Part shown: positions 7,063 to 17,546 of the stretch, piece by piece
Layout of the letters: each line of letters opens with the position of its first letter
Position numbering within the stretch: position 1 is the first letter of the stretch
From: Novosphingobium sp.
GTDB taxonomy: Bacteria > Pseudomonadota > Alphaproteobacteria > Sphingomonadales > Sphingomonadaceae
Direction of reading: 5' to 3'
Length of the DNA stretch: 64,000 nucleotides
Assembly: GCF_030696665.1 (NCBI RefSeq)
Contig: NZ_JAUYRV010000035.1
Span: 1 to 64,000 of the forward strand
Program-made: the position numbers and the translations under genes
The notes under the pieces: model-generated
What the model was told of the DNA's origin: nothing
Database searches by the model: none
The model's input: the letters and a program-made list of their open reading frames with translations, nothing else

Positions 7063-9750
7063 TCAGAACCGGTAGCGTGCCGCCACGCCATAGGTGCGCG
7101 GCTGGCTGGTATAGCCCGAGATCGAACCGGGCTGCGCGGGCGTGTCAAAGATCGACAGCAGATAGCGCGCGTCGGTCAGGTTGCGGCCCCATGCGGTCAG
7201 TTCAAGCCCCATCGGCAGCACCCAGCTGATCGATGCGTTCAACTCGTTAACTTCGCGGCGATAAGGTCGGGCTGCAGCAATCGCCACACTTGTCCCGGCA
7301 TCAAGAAAGCCCGGCAAGCCCTCGGCAATCTGCACGGGCGATTCATAGTGGAAATCGCTGCGCAGGATCACATGGTGGCCACCGTTGAATTCATGATCAT
7401 AGGTCGCGGCAAAGGTGGACGAAATCGCCGGAATGCCCGCCGGGCGCGTCTTGGACAGATCACCGACAGCCGAAAGAATGAAGCTGTCATACTTCGGATC
7501 AAGGTACGTCATGCCCACGTTGAACTGCAGGCCCTTGGCTGGCTTGACCGTGCCTTCAAATTCCAGCCCGCGCACCGATTGCTTGCCCGCATTGGCCAGC
7601 ACGAAGCCGGAGCCGGTGAAGGTGTTCGACTGGAACCCGTTGATGCGCTGGTCAAACGCGGCAAGGTTCGCCGTCACAAGGCCCCAGTCCGCCTTCAACC
7701 CGATTTCATAGACGGTCGAGCTTTCCGGCCCGGCAAAGCGGCTGCCATAGGTCTGGTTCACCACGGTGAGGCCGCCCGCCACCAGCGCCGCCCGGTCTGA
7801 CGGTGCAGGACGGCTGTCGCGCGAAAGGTTGATCGAGCTTGCTTTGAAGCCCGTTGCGTAGCTGGCATAGACGTTGATGTCGTCGGTCAGATCGAATGCA
7901 ACGCGGACGATATAGGTGAACTTGTCATCGCGGGTCCGACCCGGCTCCACCGCGTTCGGCACGGCAAGGAACGGCGGCAGGAACTGCAGGTCTTGCAGTG
8001 CCAGCAGCGGATTCCCCACTGTCAGCGGATTGGTGTCTGCCGCCGCCGCCGTGGTCGAAAGGTTGGCGTTGAGTGCTGCAAAGCCCGCTGCCTGCGTCTG
8101 CAGCGCAGCAAACTGGCCCGGATTTGCCTGTGCAAAGGCAGCGATCGTGGCGGGGTTGGTGGTGCCCAACGCGGTCGACACAAACGTGCGGCTGAGCGCG
8201 GTGCCGCCGATCTGCACCAGATCAAGGTTGGCAAAGACATCGGAAGACGTCGACGACGCTTCGAAGTCCTTGGCGTCCTTGGTGTAATTTACGCCGCCGG
8301 TCACCGTGATCCGGTCACCCACCTTGAAGTCAGCCTGCCCGAAGAACGAATAGGCCTCGTTCTTCAGGCGATAGCGTTCATCCAGCTTCTGCCCTTCGGC
8401 AAAGAAGCGCCCGGTATAATTGGTGCCGGTCAGCGCGCTGATCGTGCCTTCAATGCTCGGCAACGACTGGGTGTTCTGCGTCAGCCCCCGGATGACGAAA
8501 TCGGCATATCCGCGTGCATCGGCACCCCAGCCAATCTGGTTGGTCTGGCGGATGTTCTCATTGAAATAGAACCCGCCGACCAGGAAGTTCACCGGACCAT
8601 CAAGATTGGTGGCCACGCGCAGTTCCTGCGTGAAGGTCTTGATCGACTGGTCCTGCGCGTTCACCCCGATCAGGTCGGCGCTGGAAAAGTCCGAATCCTG
8701 ATTGGTCAGCGCCTCGGTGCCGCGATAGGCGGTGATCGACGTGAACGTCAGCGGCCCCAGATCATAGTCGACCTGCCCCGAAATGCCCCAGTTCTCGATG
8801 TCGTTGGTCGAATCGAAGTTCGAATAGACGCGGTTGGCATAGACCTCGTTCGGCCCGTTCACCTGCCCGCCAAGCGCGCGGATCGCCAGCGTCGAATCCG
8901 AAGGACGCAGGTTGACCACGCCGCAGCACAGCTCATCAATCTTCGAATAGTCACCGATCAGCCGCACGCGCATCTGCGCACTCGGCTCCCACAGCGCCTG
9001 TCCGCGCACGAACCAGCGGTCACGCTCGTTCGTTGCGTTGCCGGTGCCAAGATCCTCGTTGTAGCCATCGCGCTTGTTCAGCCCGCCTGCCAGGCTGACG
9101 GCCAGTTGCTCGCTCACCGGCCCGGTGACCACGCCCTTCAGAACCAGAGCGTTGTAATTGCCGTAAGCCGCCTCGACATTCCCGCCGAACTCGAACTTCG
9201 GCGTATCCGTCACAATCGAGATCACGCCCACGCTGGCGTTCTTGCCGAACAGCGTGGACTGCGGCCCGCGCAGCACTTCGATGCGCTGCACATCGGGGAA
9301 ATCACCGATCTGCGCGGCCGAGCGTGAGCGGTACACACCATCCACGAACACGCCGACCGAAGGCTCGATCCCCGCGTTGTTCGCCCCGTTGCCAAAGCCA
9401 CGGATGATGAAGTTGGTGCTGGCGCTCGATTGCAGCTGCGTCACGCGCAGCGATGGCACCACGCTGACGAGATCCTTCAGATCGCGGATCTGCGCCTGTT
9501 CCAGCGTCCGCGCGCTGGTGACAGACACCGCAACCGGAACGTCCTGCAGGGTTTGTGCGCGCTTGGTCGCCGTGACGATGATTTCGTTCCCGGTCGCCTC
9601 AGTCTCGGGCATGTCGGTGGCAGGCTGCGCCATCTCTCCGGCGGCGGCTGCATCCTGTGCCTGCGCGGCGGCGGAGAAGGCCAAGGCAAGGCCGCAAGCT
9701 CCGGCAAGGAGCGCGGCCTGACCGGTGCTACCGGCGATTTTCAATGTCAT
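7063..9750 (-). CDS. TonB-dependent outer-membrane receptor
   Basis: 895 residues, typical for the family. A signal peptide (TGQAALLAGACGLALAFSAAAQAQ) is followed by a TonB-box/plug start (NEIIVTATKRAQTLQDVPVAV), plug motifs (IRGFG, VFVDGVYRSR, RIEVLRGPQSTLFGKNASVG) and a 22-strand barrel ending in a terminal phenylalanine (AARYRF). Such receptors import siderophores, cobalamin, glycans or other large substrates using TonB energy. The plug resembles the large sphingomonad receptor group with unknown ligands, so no substrate is assigned. The gene is divergent from typA across about 300 bp. Confidence 0.93.
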   Translation of the reverse strand: MTLKIAGSTGQAALLAGACGLALAFSAAAQAQDAAAAGEMAQPATDMPETEATGNEIIVTATKRAQTLQDVPVAVSVTSARTLEQAQIRDLKDLVSVVPSLRVTQLQSSASTNFIIRGFGNGANNAGIEPSVGVFVDGVYRSRSAAQIGDFPDVQRIEVLRGPQSTLFGKNASVGVISIVTDTPKFEFGGNVEAAYGNYNALVLKGVVTGPVSEQLAVSLAGGLNKRDGYNEDLGTGNATNERDRWFVRGQALWEPSAQMRVRLIGDYSKIDELCCGVVNLRPSDSTLAIRALGGQVNGPNEVYANRVYSNFDSTNDIENWGISGQVDYDLGPLTFTSITAYRGTEALTNQDSDFSSADLIGVNAQDQSIKTFTQELRVATNLDGPVNFLVGGFYFNENIRQTNQIGWGADARGYADFVIRGLTQNTQSLPSIEGTISALTGTNYTGRFFAEGQKLDERYRLKNEAYSFFGQADFKVGDRITVTGGVNYTKDAKDFEASSTSSDVFANLDLVQIGGTALSRTFVSTALGTTNPATIAAFAQANPGQFAALQTQAAGFAALNANLSTTAAAADTNPLTVGNPLLALQDLQFLPPFLAVPNAVEPGRTRDDKFTYIVRVAFDLTDDINVYASYATGFKASSINLSRDSRPAPSDRAALVAGGLTVVNQTYGSRFAGPESSTVYEIGLKADWGLVTANLAAFDQRINGFQSNTFTGSGFVLANAGKQSVRGLEFEGTVKPAKGLQFNVGMTYLDPKYDSFILSAVGDLSKTRPAGIPAISSTFAATYDHEFNGGHHVILRSDFHYESPVQIAEGLPGFLDAGTSVAIAAARPYRREVNELNASISWVLPMGLELTAWGRNLTDARYLLSIFDTPAQPGSISGYTSQPRTYGVAARYRF

Positions 9751-9902
9751 TGCGATCCTGTTCCTTAAAGTCTGGCCCGGCCGCGAGTGCCGGGTTGCAG
9801 GCGGCCATCGTGTGGCTGCAGGTCATCCTTGTATCCCTGCCCTCCTGTTAAACGCTTGCAATGCCCCAAACAATCGCAGCACCCCGAATGTCGGCGCATT
9901 GG

Positions 9903-9921
9903 TCATGCATTTTCATGCATT
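9903..9921. promoter_or_regulatory. Tandem TCATGCATT repeat in the receptor/typA intergenic region
   Basis: The 304-bp gap 9751-10054 separates divergent genes and must hold both promoters. Its only clear structure is two direct copies of TCATGCATT (9903-9911 and 9913-9921), each containing the palindrome ATGCAT and spaced one helical turn apart, which suits a dimeric regulator site. Nothing else in the gap stands out. Confidence 0.35.
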
Positions 9922-10054
9922 GTGGCAAACCGGTCACACCCATCGCAACGCGCGTGCTTGCCGCAACGCACAATCTCCTCTATGCGCGCGCCGGTATCGG
10001 AGCGGGCCACAGCTTGTGCCGACTCCTGCCGAATCCAAACCGAAAGCCAGTTTC

Positions 10055-11881
10055 ATGTCCGCCCACCAGCGTAATATCGCGATCATCGCCCACGTCGACC
10101 ACGGCAAAACCACCCTCGTCGACCAGCTCTTCCGCCAGTCCGGCACCTTCCGTGACAACCAGCGCATTGAAGAGCGCGCGATGGATTCGAACGATCTCGA
10201 AAAGGAACGCGGGATCACCATTCTGGCCAAGTGTACTTCGGTCGAATGGGAAGGCACCCGCATCAACATCGTCGACACCCCCGGCCACGCCGACTTCGGT
10301 GGCGAGGTTGAGCGTATCCTGTCGATGGTCGATGGCGTGATCCTGCTGGTCGACAGCTCGGAAGGCGCGATGCCGCAGACCAAGTTCGTCACCGGCAAGG
10401 CGCTGGCGCTGGGCCTGAAGCCCATCGTCGTCGTCAACAAGATCGACCGTCAGGACGAACGCACGCAGGAAGTGCTCGACGAAGTGTTCGACCTTTTCGT
10501 CAGCCTCGATGCCAACGACGAACAGCTTGAATTCCCCGTCCTGTTCGCTTCGGGCCGCAATGGTTATGCCAGCGATGATCCGCTGGCGCGCGAAGGCACG
10601 CTGAACCCGCTGTTCCAGAAGATCGTCGATCACGTGCCTGCCCCGTCGGCAGACCCGGATGGCCCGTTCAAGTTCCTCGTCACCCTGCTCGATCGTGACA
10701 ACTTCCTTGGCCGCATCCTCACCGGTCTGGTGTTCTCGGGTTCGGTCAAGACCAACCAGGCGATCCACGCGCTCGATAACGATGGCAACATCGTTGAAAC
10801 CGGCCGCGCATCAAAGATCATGACCTTCCGTGGGCTTGAGCGCGTGCCGACCGACGAAGCCGTCGCTGGCGACATCATCTCGATCGCAGGTCTCACCACC
10901 GCGACCGTTTCGAACACCATCTGCGACACCAGCGTGAGCGAACCGCTCCACGCCCAGCCCATCGATCCGCCAACGCTGTCGATGCGCTTTGCCGTGAACG
11001 ATTCGCCGATGGCGGGCCGTGAAGGCACCAAGGTAACCAGCCGCATGATCCGCGACCGTCTGGCGCGTGAAGCTGAATCAAACGTCGCCATCAAGGTCAC
11101 CGAAAGCAGCGACAAGGACAGCTTCGAAGTGGCTGGCCGCGGCGAATTGCAGCTGGGCGTGCTGATCGAAACGATGCGCCGCGAAGGCTTCGAACTCGGC
11201 ATCAGCCGCCCCCGCGTGCTTTACAGCACCGACGAAAGCGGCCAGCGCACCGAACCATACGAAACTGTCGTGATCGACGTTGACGATGAATATGCCGGCA
11301 CCGTCGTTGAAAAGATGGCCACCCGCAAGGGCGAGATGACCGACATGCGCCCATCGGGCGGTGGTAAGACCCGCATCACCTTCTCGGCACCGTCGCGCGG
11401 CCTCATCGGCTACCACGGCGAGTTCCTTTCGGACACGCGCGGCACCGGCATCATGAACCGCCTGTTTGAAAAGTATGGACCCCACAAGGGCAAGATCGAA
11501 GGCCGCAAGAACGGCGTGCTGATCTCCAACGGCGCGGGTGAAGCCAACGCCTATGCCCTCGGCCCCTTGGAAGAACGCGGCATCCTGTTCGTCGGCGTCG
11601 GCACGCCTTTGTATGAAGGCATGATCATCGGCGAAAACGCCAAGCCCGACGATCTTGAAGTCAACCCGATGAAGTCCAAGCAGCTGACGAACTTCCGTTC
11701 GACCGGCAAGGACGACGCCATCCGCCTCACCCCGCCCAAGGTCATGACCCTGGAACAGGCCATCGCCTACATCGACGACGATGAAATGGTGGAAGTGACG
11801 CCAAAGTCCATCCGCCTGCGCAAGGCGATCCTCGACCCGAACGAGCGCAAGAAGGCGTCGCGGAAGAAGGAAGCGGCTTAA
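10055..11881 (+). CDS. typA: Ribosome-associated GTPase TypA/BipA
   Basis: A 608-residue translational GTPase related to EF-G, needed for 50S assembly and stress growth. G-motifs are AHVDHGKTT (12-20), [12 protein letters not shown] and NKID, followed by domains II, III and V and the BipA-specific C-terminal domain with [20 protein letters not shown]. The reading frame stays open upstream, but the ATG at 10055 begins directly at the conserved [17 protein letters not shown] start. A terminator follows. It stands alone between the receptor and the CHAT protease. Confidence 0.97.
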   Translation: MSAHQRNIAIIAHVDHGKTTLVDQLFRQSGTFRDNQRIEERAMDSNDLEKERGITILAKCTSVEWEGTRINIVDTPGHADFGGEVERILSMVDGVILLVDSSEGAMPQTKFVTGKALALGLKPIVVVNKIDRQDERTQEVLDEVFDLFVSLDANDEQLEFPVLFASGRNGYASDDPLAREGTLNPLFQKIVDHVPAPSADPDGPFKFLVTLLDRDNFLGRILTGLVFSGSVKTNQAIHALDNDGNIVETGRASKIMTFRGLERVPTDEAVAGDIISIAGLTTATVSNTICDTSVSEPLHAQPIDPPTLSMRFAVNDSPMAGREGTKVTSRMIRDRLAREAESNVAIKVTESSDKDSFEVAGRGELQLGVLIETMRREGFELGISRPRVLYSTDESGQRTEPYETVVIDVDDEYAGTVVEKMATRKGEMTDMRPSGGGKTRITFSAPSRGLIGYHGEFLSDTRGTGIMNRLFEKYGPHKGKIEGRKNGVLISNGAGEANAYALGPLEERGILFVGVGTPLYEGMIIGENAKPDDLEVNPMKSKQLTNFRSTGKDDAIRLTPPKVMTLEQAIAYIDDDEMVEVTPKSIRLRKAILDPNERKKASRKKEAA

Positions 11882-11921
11882 AGCCGCCGGGGCGGAAGAA
11901 GGAAGCAGCTAAGCAAACACG

Positions 11922-11954
11922 AAAGGGCGGTCAGAAATGGCCGCCCTTTCTGTT
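11922..11954 (+). terminator. Intrinsic terminator of typA
   Basis: A perfect 9-bp stem (AAAGGGCGG ... CCGCCCTTT) with a 10-nt loop, followed by CTGTTT, lies 40 bp after the typA stop. Confidence 0.85.
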
Positions 11955-12038
11955 TACCCCCCCTTGCTTCCAAGGAATCGCTGTTCATTTGATCAATGTC
12001 TGTCCAATCTGTCGGCCGGGATAGGGAACAAGGCACAG

Positions 12039-14855
12039 ATGGCACGAAATGCAGTAGCGTTGGTGACCGGCATACTTCTGTTCATCGGATCGCAGGCCAA
12101 TGCTGCAACCGACCGGACCAGATTGGATCGCTTGATCGCACAGTTCGAGGCTGCCGATTCAAACAGCGATGCCGCCAGATATCGCACGCTGGCCGACCAG
12201 ACTTTGGCCGAGGCCCGACGGCTCTATCCTGCAGGCCATCCCGAGATTGCAGCGCGCGCGCTCTATGTTGCGCAGGCAATGGCAGCATCCGGCAAGATGG
12301 ATCAGGCACAGGCCGAAGTTGACCGGATCGTACCGCTGCTCGCCGGTGCGGAGGGATACCGCGCCAGTTGGCGAAACGCCCTCAGCCTGCGCGCCTATAT
12401 TCTGAACTTCAAGGCCGACCATGCCGGTGCCTTGGCGATCAATGAACAGCTTGCAGCCGAATATGCCAATGACCCGTCAAGCTACGGGATACGCGATCAC
12501 GCCGTCACGCTGTCCAACCTTGCGGCCTCCTATCTTGAACATGGCCGGCTTGATGATGCCCTTGCGCGCAATGAAGAGGCGATCCGCATTGGCCTGACGC
12601 TCAATCCCGTGCCCGAAGACGTCGCCATCTGGAGCGCGAACCGGGTTGCCTACCTCTATTCTGCAGGCAGGACGGAAAACGCCATCGTCACCGCGCAGGA
12701 TGGCATCGCCCGTGCGGGCGCTGCTCTTGGCCCCGACCATCCTGCCATGGCAAACCTCTACGCCAACCTTGGCGCCATTCTGCTGCGACTTAACCGTCCG
12801 CATGATGCTATGGTCCCGATCCGCCAGGCGTACGAACTGATTGAAAAGGCCAATGGCGGTCCGAACCAGAACAGCGCGACGATGCGGACGCAGTTCGCGC
12901 AGGCTTTGGTCCGCGCCGGCCGTCACGCGGATGCGATTGCCTATCTCGACCATGCAACGCCGATCATCGACACACAACTTGGTGCCCAAAGCGACCGTTC
13001 GCTAACCGCCCGCGACACGCGCCTGATCGCGTTGATCGCGCTGGGAAAGGGCGCAGAGGCCGAAGCATTGGCCCGCGAATTGCTCGCAGTGCGGGATGCT
13101 CGGCTGCCCGACGGGCACAGAGACCGGGCAAATGCCCGCGACAATCTCGCCAAGGCCGCGTTCGCACTGGGAAACTGGAACACCGCGCAGGATGCTGCGG
13201 CACAGTCGGTGGCGCTGCGCAGCAAGATGCTCTCTGCAGACCATCCCGACCTCTTGTTGTCTCGCGCGTTTCTGCTGCGGGTGGAAGACCGTGGCGGCCT
13301 GCGTCCGGCAGCAGAACTCGTCACGCAGGGGCGCCAGGTGTTCGAAACGCTGGTGCAAAACGCACAGCTTGCCAGGGGATCGGCGCAGGCTGAGCGGCAG
13401 CGACCTGCTTATGGCTGGCTGGCCGAGATTTTCGCGCGGCATGGGGCATCGGATGATGCTTTCCGCGCCCAGCAATGGGCGGCGCATACAACGCTTGAAG
13501 ATACTCTTGCCATCGCGGCCAGCGAACGGGCGGCAAAGGCGGATCCGGCGCTGGCCAAGCTGTTGGCGCAAAGGCGCGAACTTGTATCGGCCCGGCAGGG
13601 ACTGGAAGCCCGTGTCGATGCGAACAGCGCCCGGCCTGACCCGGCATTCGATCTGGTTGGCGTGTCGCGTGAGCTTGCCGGAAACCGGCGAGAAATTGCT
13701 GCGCTCGATGCGTCCCTCACACCGCAACAGCGCGACAGCCTTGTTTTTGCCCCGGCCGCAATTGCGGAGATACAGGCAACGGCAAGCAGAAGTGATGTCA
13801 GCATCATGGTCACCGACATCGGTAACGGCTGGATTGTCACGGCCATTGGCGCCCGAAGCATAAAGCAACATCTCGTTGGCCCGGACGCCCCCGTTGACGA
13901 CCTTGTCCAGCAACTGCGTGCTGTTGTCAGCCCAGCCAGTAATGGCATGCTGGACCGCACGGCCTCGTCACGGCTGTTTGCCGTACTTTTTCCAGACGAC
14001 GCCGGAGCGTTGGTGCGGTCGGCGCGCCAACTCAACGTAACGGCAAATGGCGTGCTTGGATCACTGCCCTTCGGACTGCTTTCTGCAGATCGCGATGGCC
14101 GAGTGGTGCTGCTGGAAAAGATGGCGATTGTCCGGCGCGTCAGCATGCGTGGCGGCAAGTCGGCGGCGTTCGGTCAGACCGGCGATACGCTGATTGCATT
14201 TGGCGGTGTGAAGGGGGCTCCGGCGCAATCCCTGATGGCCATGCGGTCGGCAAGCACGGCAAGAGCCATTGCCGATTTACCGGATCTGCCAGACTCGCGG
14301 CGCGAGCTTGCCGCACTCGGACAAGCGATCGGCGCCGGATCAGCCCAACTTCTCGTTGGCAGTGAAGCGACTGAAGAAGCTCTGCGCCAAATCAACGTCC
14401 CCACTGGCGCCGTGCTTGCCTTTGCCACACACGGCCTCCTGTCCGGTGAACTTGACGGTTTGAGCGAGCCTGCCCTTCTGCTGTCGCCTGACGGGAACGA
14501 CGATGGCCTGCTCAAGCCGAGCGAAATCGGAACGTTGCAATTGCCCGCAGGTCTTGTGATCCTGTCGGCCTGCAATACTGCGGTAGGCAGCACGACCAAT
14601 CGTCCTCAACTCGCCGGGCTGGTGCAAGGCTTCTTCCTGGCGGGGGCGGACCGCGTTCTCGCCAGTCACTGGCCGGTGCGGGACGATGCCGCCCGGCGCC
14701 TGTCTGTCGGAATGGTGCGCGGCATGAAAGCCGGAGCGCCGCCCGCCCAAGCGCTGCGCCGCGCGATCGCTGCAGTGCGTAAAGGCAACGATGGGGAGAT
14801 GCCGCTCGACAGTCCGGCGCTTTGGGCTGTCTTCGAGTTGTTCGAAGCAAATTGA
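12039..14855 (+). CDS. Exported TPR-CHAT caspase-like protease
   Basis: 938 residues from the ATG at 12039, which begins a clear signal peptide (VALVTGILLFIGSQANA-A); the frame is open further upstream but that would run into the typA terminator. Residues of about 40-480 are helical TPR-like repeats of the kinesin-light-chain type, then a coiled-coil linker. The C-terminal third is a CHAT domain with the catalytic pair His798 (FATHGLL) and Cys845 (SACNTA). CHAT proteases are caspase relatives; their substrates in bacteria are mostly unknown. The signal peptide places this one in the periplasm. No adjacent substrate or toxin gene is evident. Confidence 0.9.
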   Translation: MARNAVALVTGILLFIGSQANAATDRTRLDRLIAQFEAADSNSDAARYRTLADQTLAEARRLYPAGHPEIAARALYVAQAMAASGKMDQAQAEVDRIVPLLAGAEGYRASWRNALSLRAYILNFKADHAGALAINEQLAAEYANDPSSYGIRDHAVTLSNLAASYLEHGRLDDALARNEEAIRIGLTLNPVPEDVAIWSANRVAYLYSAGRTENAIVTAQDGIARAGAALGPDHPAMANLYANLGAILLRLNRPHDAMVPIRQAYELIEKANGGPNQNSATMRTQFAQALVRAGRHADAIAYLDHATPIIDTQLGAQSDRSLTARDTRLIALIALGKGAEAEALARELLAVRDARLPDGHRDRANARDNLAKAAFALGNWNTAQDAAAQSVALRSKMLSADHPDLLLSRAFLLRVEDRGGLRPAAELVTQGRQVFETLVQNAQLARGSAQAERQRPAYGWLAEIFARHGASDDAFRAQQWAAHTTLEDTLAIAASERAAKADPALAKLLAQRRELVSARQGLEARVDANSARPDPAFDLVGVSRELAGNRREIAALDASLTPQQRDSLVFAPAAIAEIQATASRSDVSIMVTDIGNGWIVTAIGARSIKQHLVGPDAPVDDLVQQLRAVVSPASNGMLDRTASSRLFAVLFPDDAGALVRSARQLNVTANGVLGSLPFGLLSADRDGRVVLLEKMAIVRRVSMRGGKSAAFGQTGDTLIAFGGVKGAPAQSLMAMRSASTARAIADLPDLPDSRRELAALGQAIGAGSAQLLVGSEATEEALRQINVPTGAVLAFATHGLLSGELDGLSEPALLLSPDGNDDGLLKPSEIGTLQLPAGLVILSACNTAVGSTTNRPQLAGLVQGFFLAGADRVLASHWPVRDDAARRLSVGMVRGMKAGAPPAQALRRAIAAVRKGNDGEMPLDSPALWAVFELFEAN

Positions 14856-15198
14856 TATAGCTGTTGTGCCGTTAGTGCCGTCAGATCGAGCAGAGACGAC
14901 CGGCGTAATCCCGACCTTCCAAAAACCCCTGTCCTACAAACCCTCACCTGACATAGCCTCCGGGGCATGACGCACCTCGGCCCCCGCTCAGCCCCCACCT
15001 CCAACTGCACCCCAGCCAGCACCGCCACAGAAGGCCGCGCCGATCAATCGGAAAAACCGATCAATCACGCCCAACTGATCGATTTCAATTCTTCCGCAGG
15101 ACAGTGTAAACCCCGTAAACCCCCCTCCCCGTTTCAGGGCGAAAAAGGGCCAACAGACGCCGCGCTTGCCGATCCCTTTGAGGGCCGCGCCGCACACG
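14856..15198. other. Intergenic region, no gene seen
   Basis: This stretch between the CHAT gene and the outer-membrane protein terminator holds only open frames with poor, proline/arginine-rich translations. I see no promoter, RNA gene or repeat that I can support. Confidence 0.5.
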
Positions 15199-15231
15199 AA
15201 AAAGCTGCGGCGCTTCCCGCACCGCAGCTTC
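15199..15231 (-). terminator. Intrinsic terminator of the outer-membrane protein gene
   Basis: Read on the minus strand, GAAGCTGCGG pairs with CCGCAGCTTT and runs into a T-tract, about 50 bp after the stop at 15283. Confidence 0.85.
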
Positions 15232-15282
15232 TCCCGGTTCGCCGCTCCCGCGCCTTGCGGCGGGGAGCGCGTTACGTATTGA

Positions 15283-16167
15283 TCAGAACCGCAGGCCGAC
15301 CACCGCGCGCACGGCGTGGGTGTCGAAATACTTGTCCTGAATGCGCATGTTCGTGCCGCCACCGTTCAGCAGGAACGGGTTGGTGGCAGGCGCGGTGCCT
15401 GGGCCGACAGCGATGTTATACTTGTCATCCTTGTAGCGGCTGTACAGGTATTCAACGCCCAGCGAGAGGCTGTCGGTCAGCATCACTTCGGTGCCGCCAC
15501 CAGCCTGCCAGCCCCATACCATGTCACCGTCGTTTACTTCATTGAACGAGTTGGCGCGGTTGCTGGTGCTGAAATCGTGGTCGATCTTGGCATAGCTGAT
15601 ACCGCCGGTGCCATAGAACAGCGCGCCGCCGCCGGGGGTGAAGCCTACGCGGCCACGGGCCGACACGGCATAGTCCACCGAACGGGCGATCTTGTAGAAC
15701 GCAGGCGTGGTGCTGAACGCGGTGGAGCGGTCGATCGAATCGTTGCGCGATCCTTCGATCAGGCCGCCGAACACGATGTTGCCCGAACGCGCGTCAAAAC
15801 CGATGCGGGCGCCATATTCGGCCCCAGCCTTGTCCGGCGCACAACCGGCATCGCGCGAAGGTCCGCGTGCGCCGTTGCAGAAGCCGGGCGAGAAGGCGTT
15901 GGCACCGCCGAGTGTCGTCACCTGTTCGTTGTAGGTGCCGTCGCGGTTAGTGTCGAAGCCGAACGTGTTGCCGTTCTCGCCATTGACGCCAAAGCCGCCG
16001 AAGCCCTGCACGTAGATGCCGTTGAAGTGGCTGTCGCGGTCATAGGTGCCAGTTGGGGTGCTGGTGCTCTCCATCGCGTCGGACGAGGTGTCCTGAGCGA
16101 GGGCAGGAACCGAGACGAGCGCTACCGACGCGGCCAGCGGCCACGCAAAACGTGTTTGAAACCTCAT
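15283..16167 (-). CDS. Outer-membrane beta-barrel protein
   Basis: 294 residues with a signal peptide (FAWPLAASVALVSVPALAQ) and an eight-stranded-barrel style sequence: alternating glycine/aromatic strands such as FNGIYVQGFGGFGVNG, ALFYGTGGISYAKI, SLSLGVEYLYSRYKDD and the C-terminal strand RAVVGLRF with the terminal Phe used by the Bam machinery. It resembles the OmpW/opacity-type porin-like proteins of sphingomonads. No ligand or enzymatic motif is seen. The ATG at 16167 starts the signal peptide; it is divergent from the glycosyltransferase. Confidence 0.85.
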   Translation of the reverse strand: MRFQTRFAWPLAASVALVSVPALAQDTSSDAMESTSTPTGTYDRDSHFNGIYVQGFGGFGVNGENGNTFGFDTNRDGTYNEQVTTLGGANAFSPGFCNGARGPSRDAGCAPDKAGAEYGARIGFDARSGNIVFGGLIEGSRNDSIDRSTAFSTTPAFYKIARSVDYAVSARGRVGFTPGGGALFYGTGGISYAKIDHDFSTSNRANSFNEVNDGDMVWGWQAGGGTEVMLTDSLSLGVEYLYSRYKDDKYNIAVGPGTAPATNPFLLNGGGTNMRIQDKYFDTHAVRAVVGLRF

Positions 16168-16343
16168 GAAAATTCCTCTTTCTGATTGCGCATTGCAGCG
16201 CACAACGGCTCAAACCGTCAGCGTCGAAAAAGGTTTCCGGTTTCGTCACCGGATCGGACCGAAACGTCATCAACCGGCGGCAAAGCGCAATTTCTTTGGG
16301 GTTCCGGCGCGGCTGTCACTCGCCATTCAGGTTCGGCGGGGCT

Positions 16344-17546
16344 ATGGCGGCGGCGATGACCGAGCCTGATCCCTCCGCCTTCCCCACCGCACTTTCGGGG
16401 CTGCGCGTTGCCCTGTTCAGCGGCAACTACAACTACGTCCGCGATGGCGCGAACCAGGCGCTGAACCGCTTGGTCGGCTATCTGTTGCGGCAGGGCGCAG
16501 ACGTGCGGGTCTATGCGCCCAAGGTCGATAACCCCGCCTTCCCCGCCACCGGCACGCACATCGGCATCCCCTCCTTCGCCATCCCCGGCCGCGCGGAATA
16601 CCGCTTCCCGTTGGCGCTAAGCCCCCGCGTCCGCCGCGATCTGGCAGAGTTTGCACCCCACGTCGTCCACGTGTCATCACCCGACGTGGTGGCGCACCGC
16701 GCGGTTTCATGGGCGCGGCACCGCAAGCTGCCCATCCTCGCGTCGGTCCATACCCGCTTCGAAACCTACTTCCGCTATTACAACATGGCCTGGGCCGAAC
16801 CGGTGGTCGAGGCACTGATGCGGCGGTTCTACCGGCGCTGCGATGCGCTCGTCGCGCCGTCTGAATCGATGGCGCAAGTGCTGCGCGATCAGCGCATGAA
16901 CTACGATATCGACATCTGGTCACGCGGCGTTGATCGCGAGATCTTCCATCCGGCGGCGCGCAGCATGGAATGGCGGCGCAGCCTCGGCATTGCGGATGAC
17001 GAAGTGGTCGTCGGTTTCCTTGGCCGTCTGGTAATGGAAAAGGGGCTGGACGTGTTCTCGGATTCGATCGACCAACTGGTGCGCAAGGGCGTGAAGCACC
17101 GCGTACTGGTGATCGGCGAAGGCCCCGCGCACGAATGGTTCGTCGCGCGCCTGCCCGATGCGGTGTTCGCAGGATTTCAGGGCGGCGCAGACCTTGGCCG
17201 CGCGGTGGCGAGCATGGACGTGCTGTTCAACCCATCGGTCACTGAGACGTTCGGCAACGTGACGCTGGAGGCGATGGCCTGCGCGGTGCCGGTGGTGGCC
17301 GCAGCGGCTACGGGGAGCCAGAGCCTTGTCGACGATGGCGTATCCGGGCGGCTCATTACGCCGGGCGCGGTGCGGCAGTTTGCCGAAGCACTGCGCGGCT
17401 ATGTCGAGAGCGCGGACTTGCGCGCGCGGCATGGCGCAGCGGGCGAAGAGCGCAGCCTCGAATTTTCGTGGGACCGGATCAATCAGGCCGTGGCCGACAC
17501 CTACCTTCGGTTGGTGCGGCAACGGGCGCGGTCGAAGCGGCGTTAA
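16344..17546 (+). CDS. Glycosyltransferase, GT4 family (GT-B fold)
   Basis: About 400 residues with the two Rossmann-like halves of GT-B enzymes. The N-half has LFSGNYNYVRDGANQALNRLV; the C-half has VVVGFLGRLVMEKGLDVF and the donor-binding ExxxxxxxE region FNPSVTETFGNVTLEAMACAVPVV. It most resembles alpha-mannosyltransferases that act on membrane glycolipids (MgtA-like). ATG 16344 and ATG 16356 are both possible starts. The stop overlaps the convergent membrane gene by 4 bp. Confidence 0.88.
   Translation: MAAAMTEPDPSAFPTALSGLRVALFSGNYNYVRDGANQALNRLVGYLLRQGADVRVYAPKVDNPAFPATGTHIGIPSFAIPGRAEYRFPLALSPRVRRDLAEFAPHVVHVSSPDVVAHRAVSWARHRKLPILASVHTRFETYFRYYNMAWAEPVVEALMRRFYRRCDALVAPSESMAQVLRDQRMNYDIDIWSRGVDREIFHPAARSMEWRRSLGIADDEVVVGFLGRLVMEKGLDVFSDSIDQLVRKGVKHRVLVIGEGPAHEWFVARLPDAVFAGFQGGADLGRAVASMDVLFNPSVTETFGNVTLEAMACAVPVVAAAATGSQSLVDDGVSGRLITPGAVRQFAEALRGYVESADLRARHGAAGEERSLEFSWDRINQAVADTYLRLVRQRARSKRR

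Noticed and set aside
14967..15545. Plus-strand frame after the CHAT gene
   Set aside because: Low-complexity Pro/Arg translation, no ribosome site, and it runs into the antisense of the outer-membrane protein.
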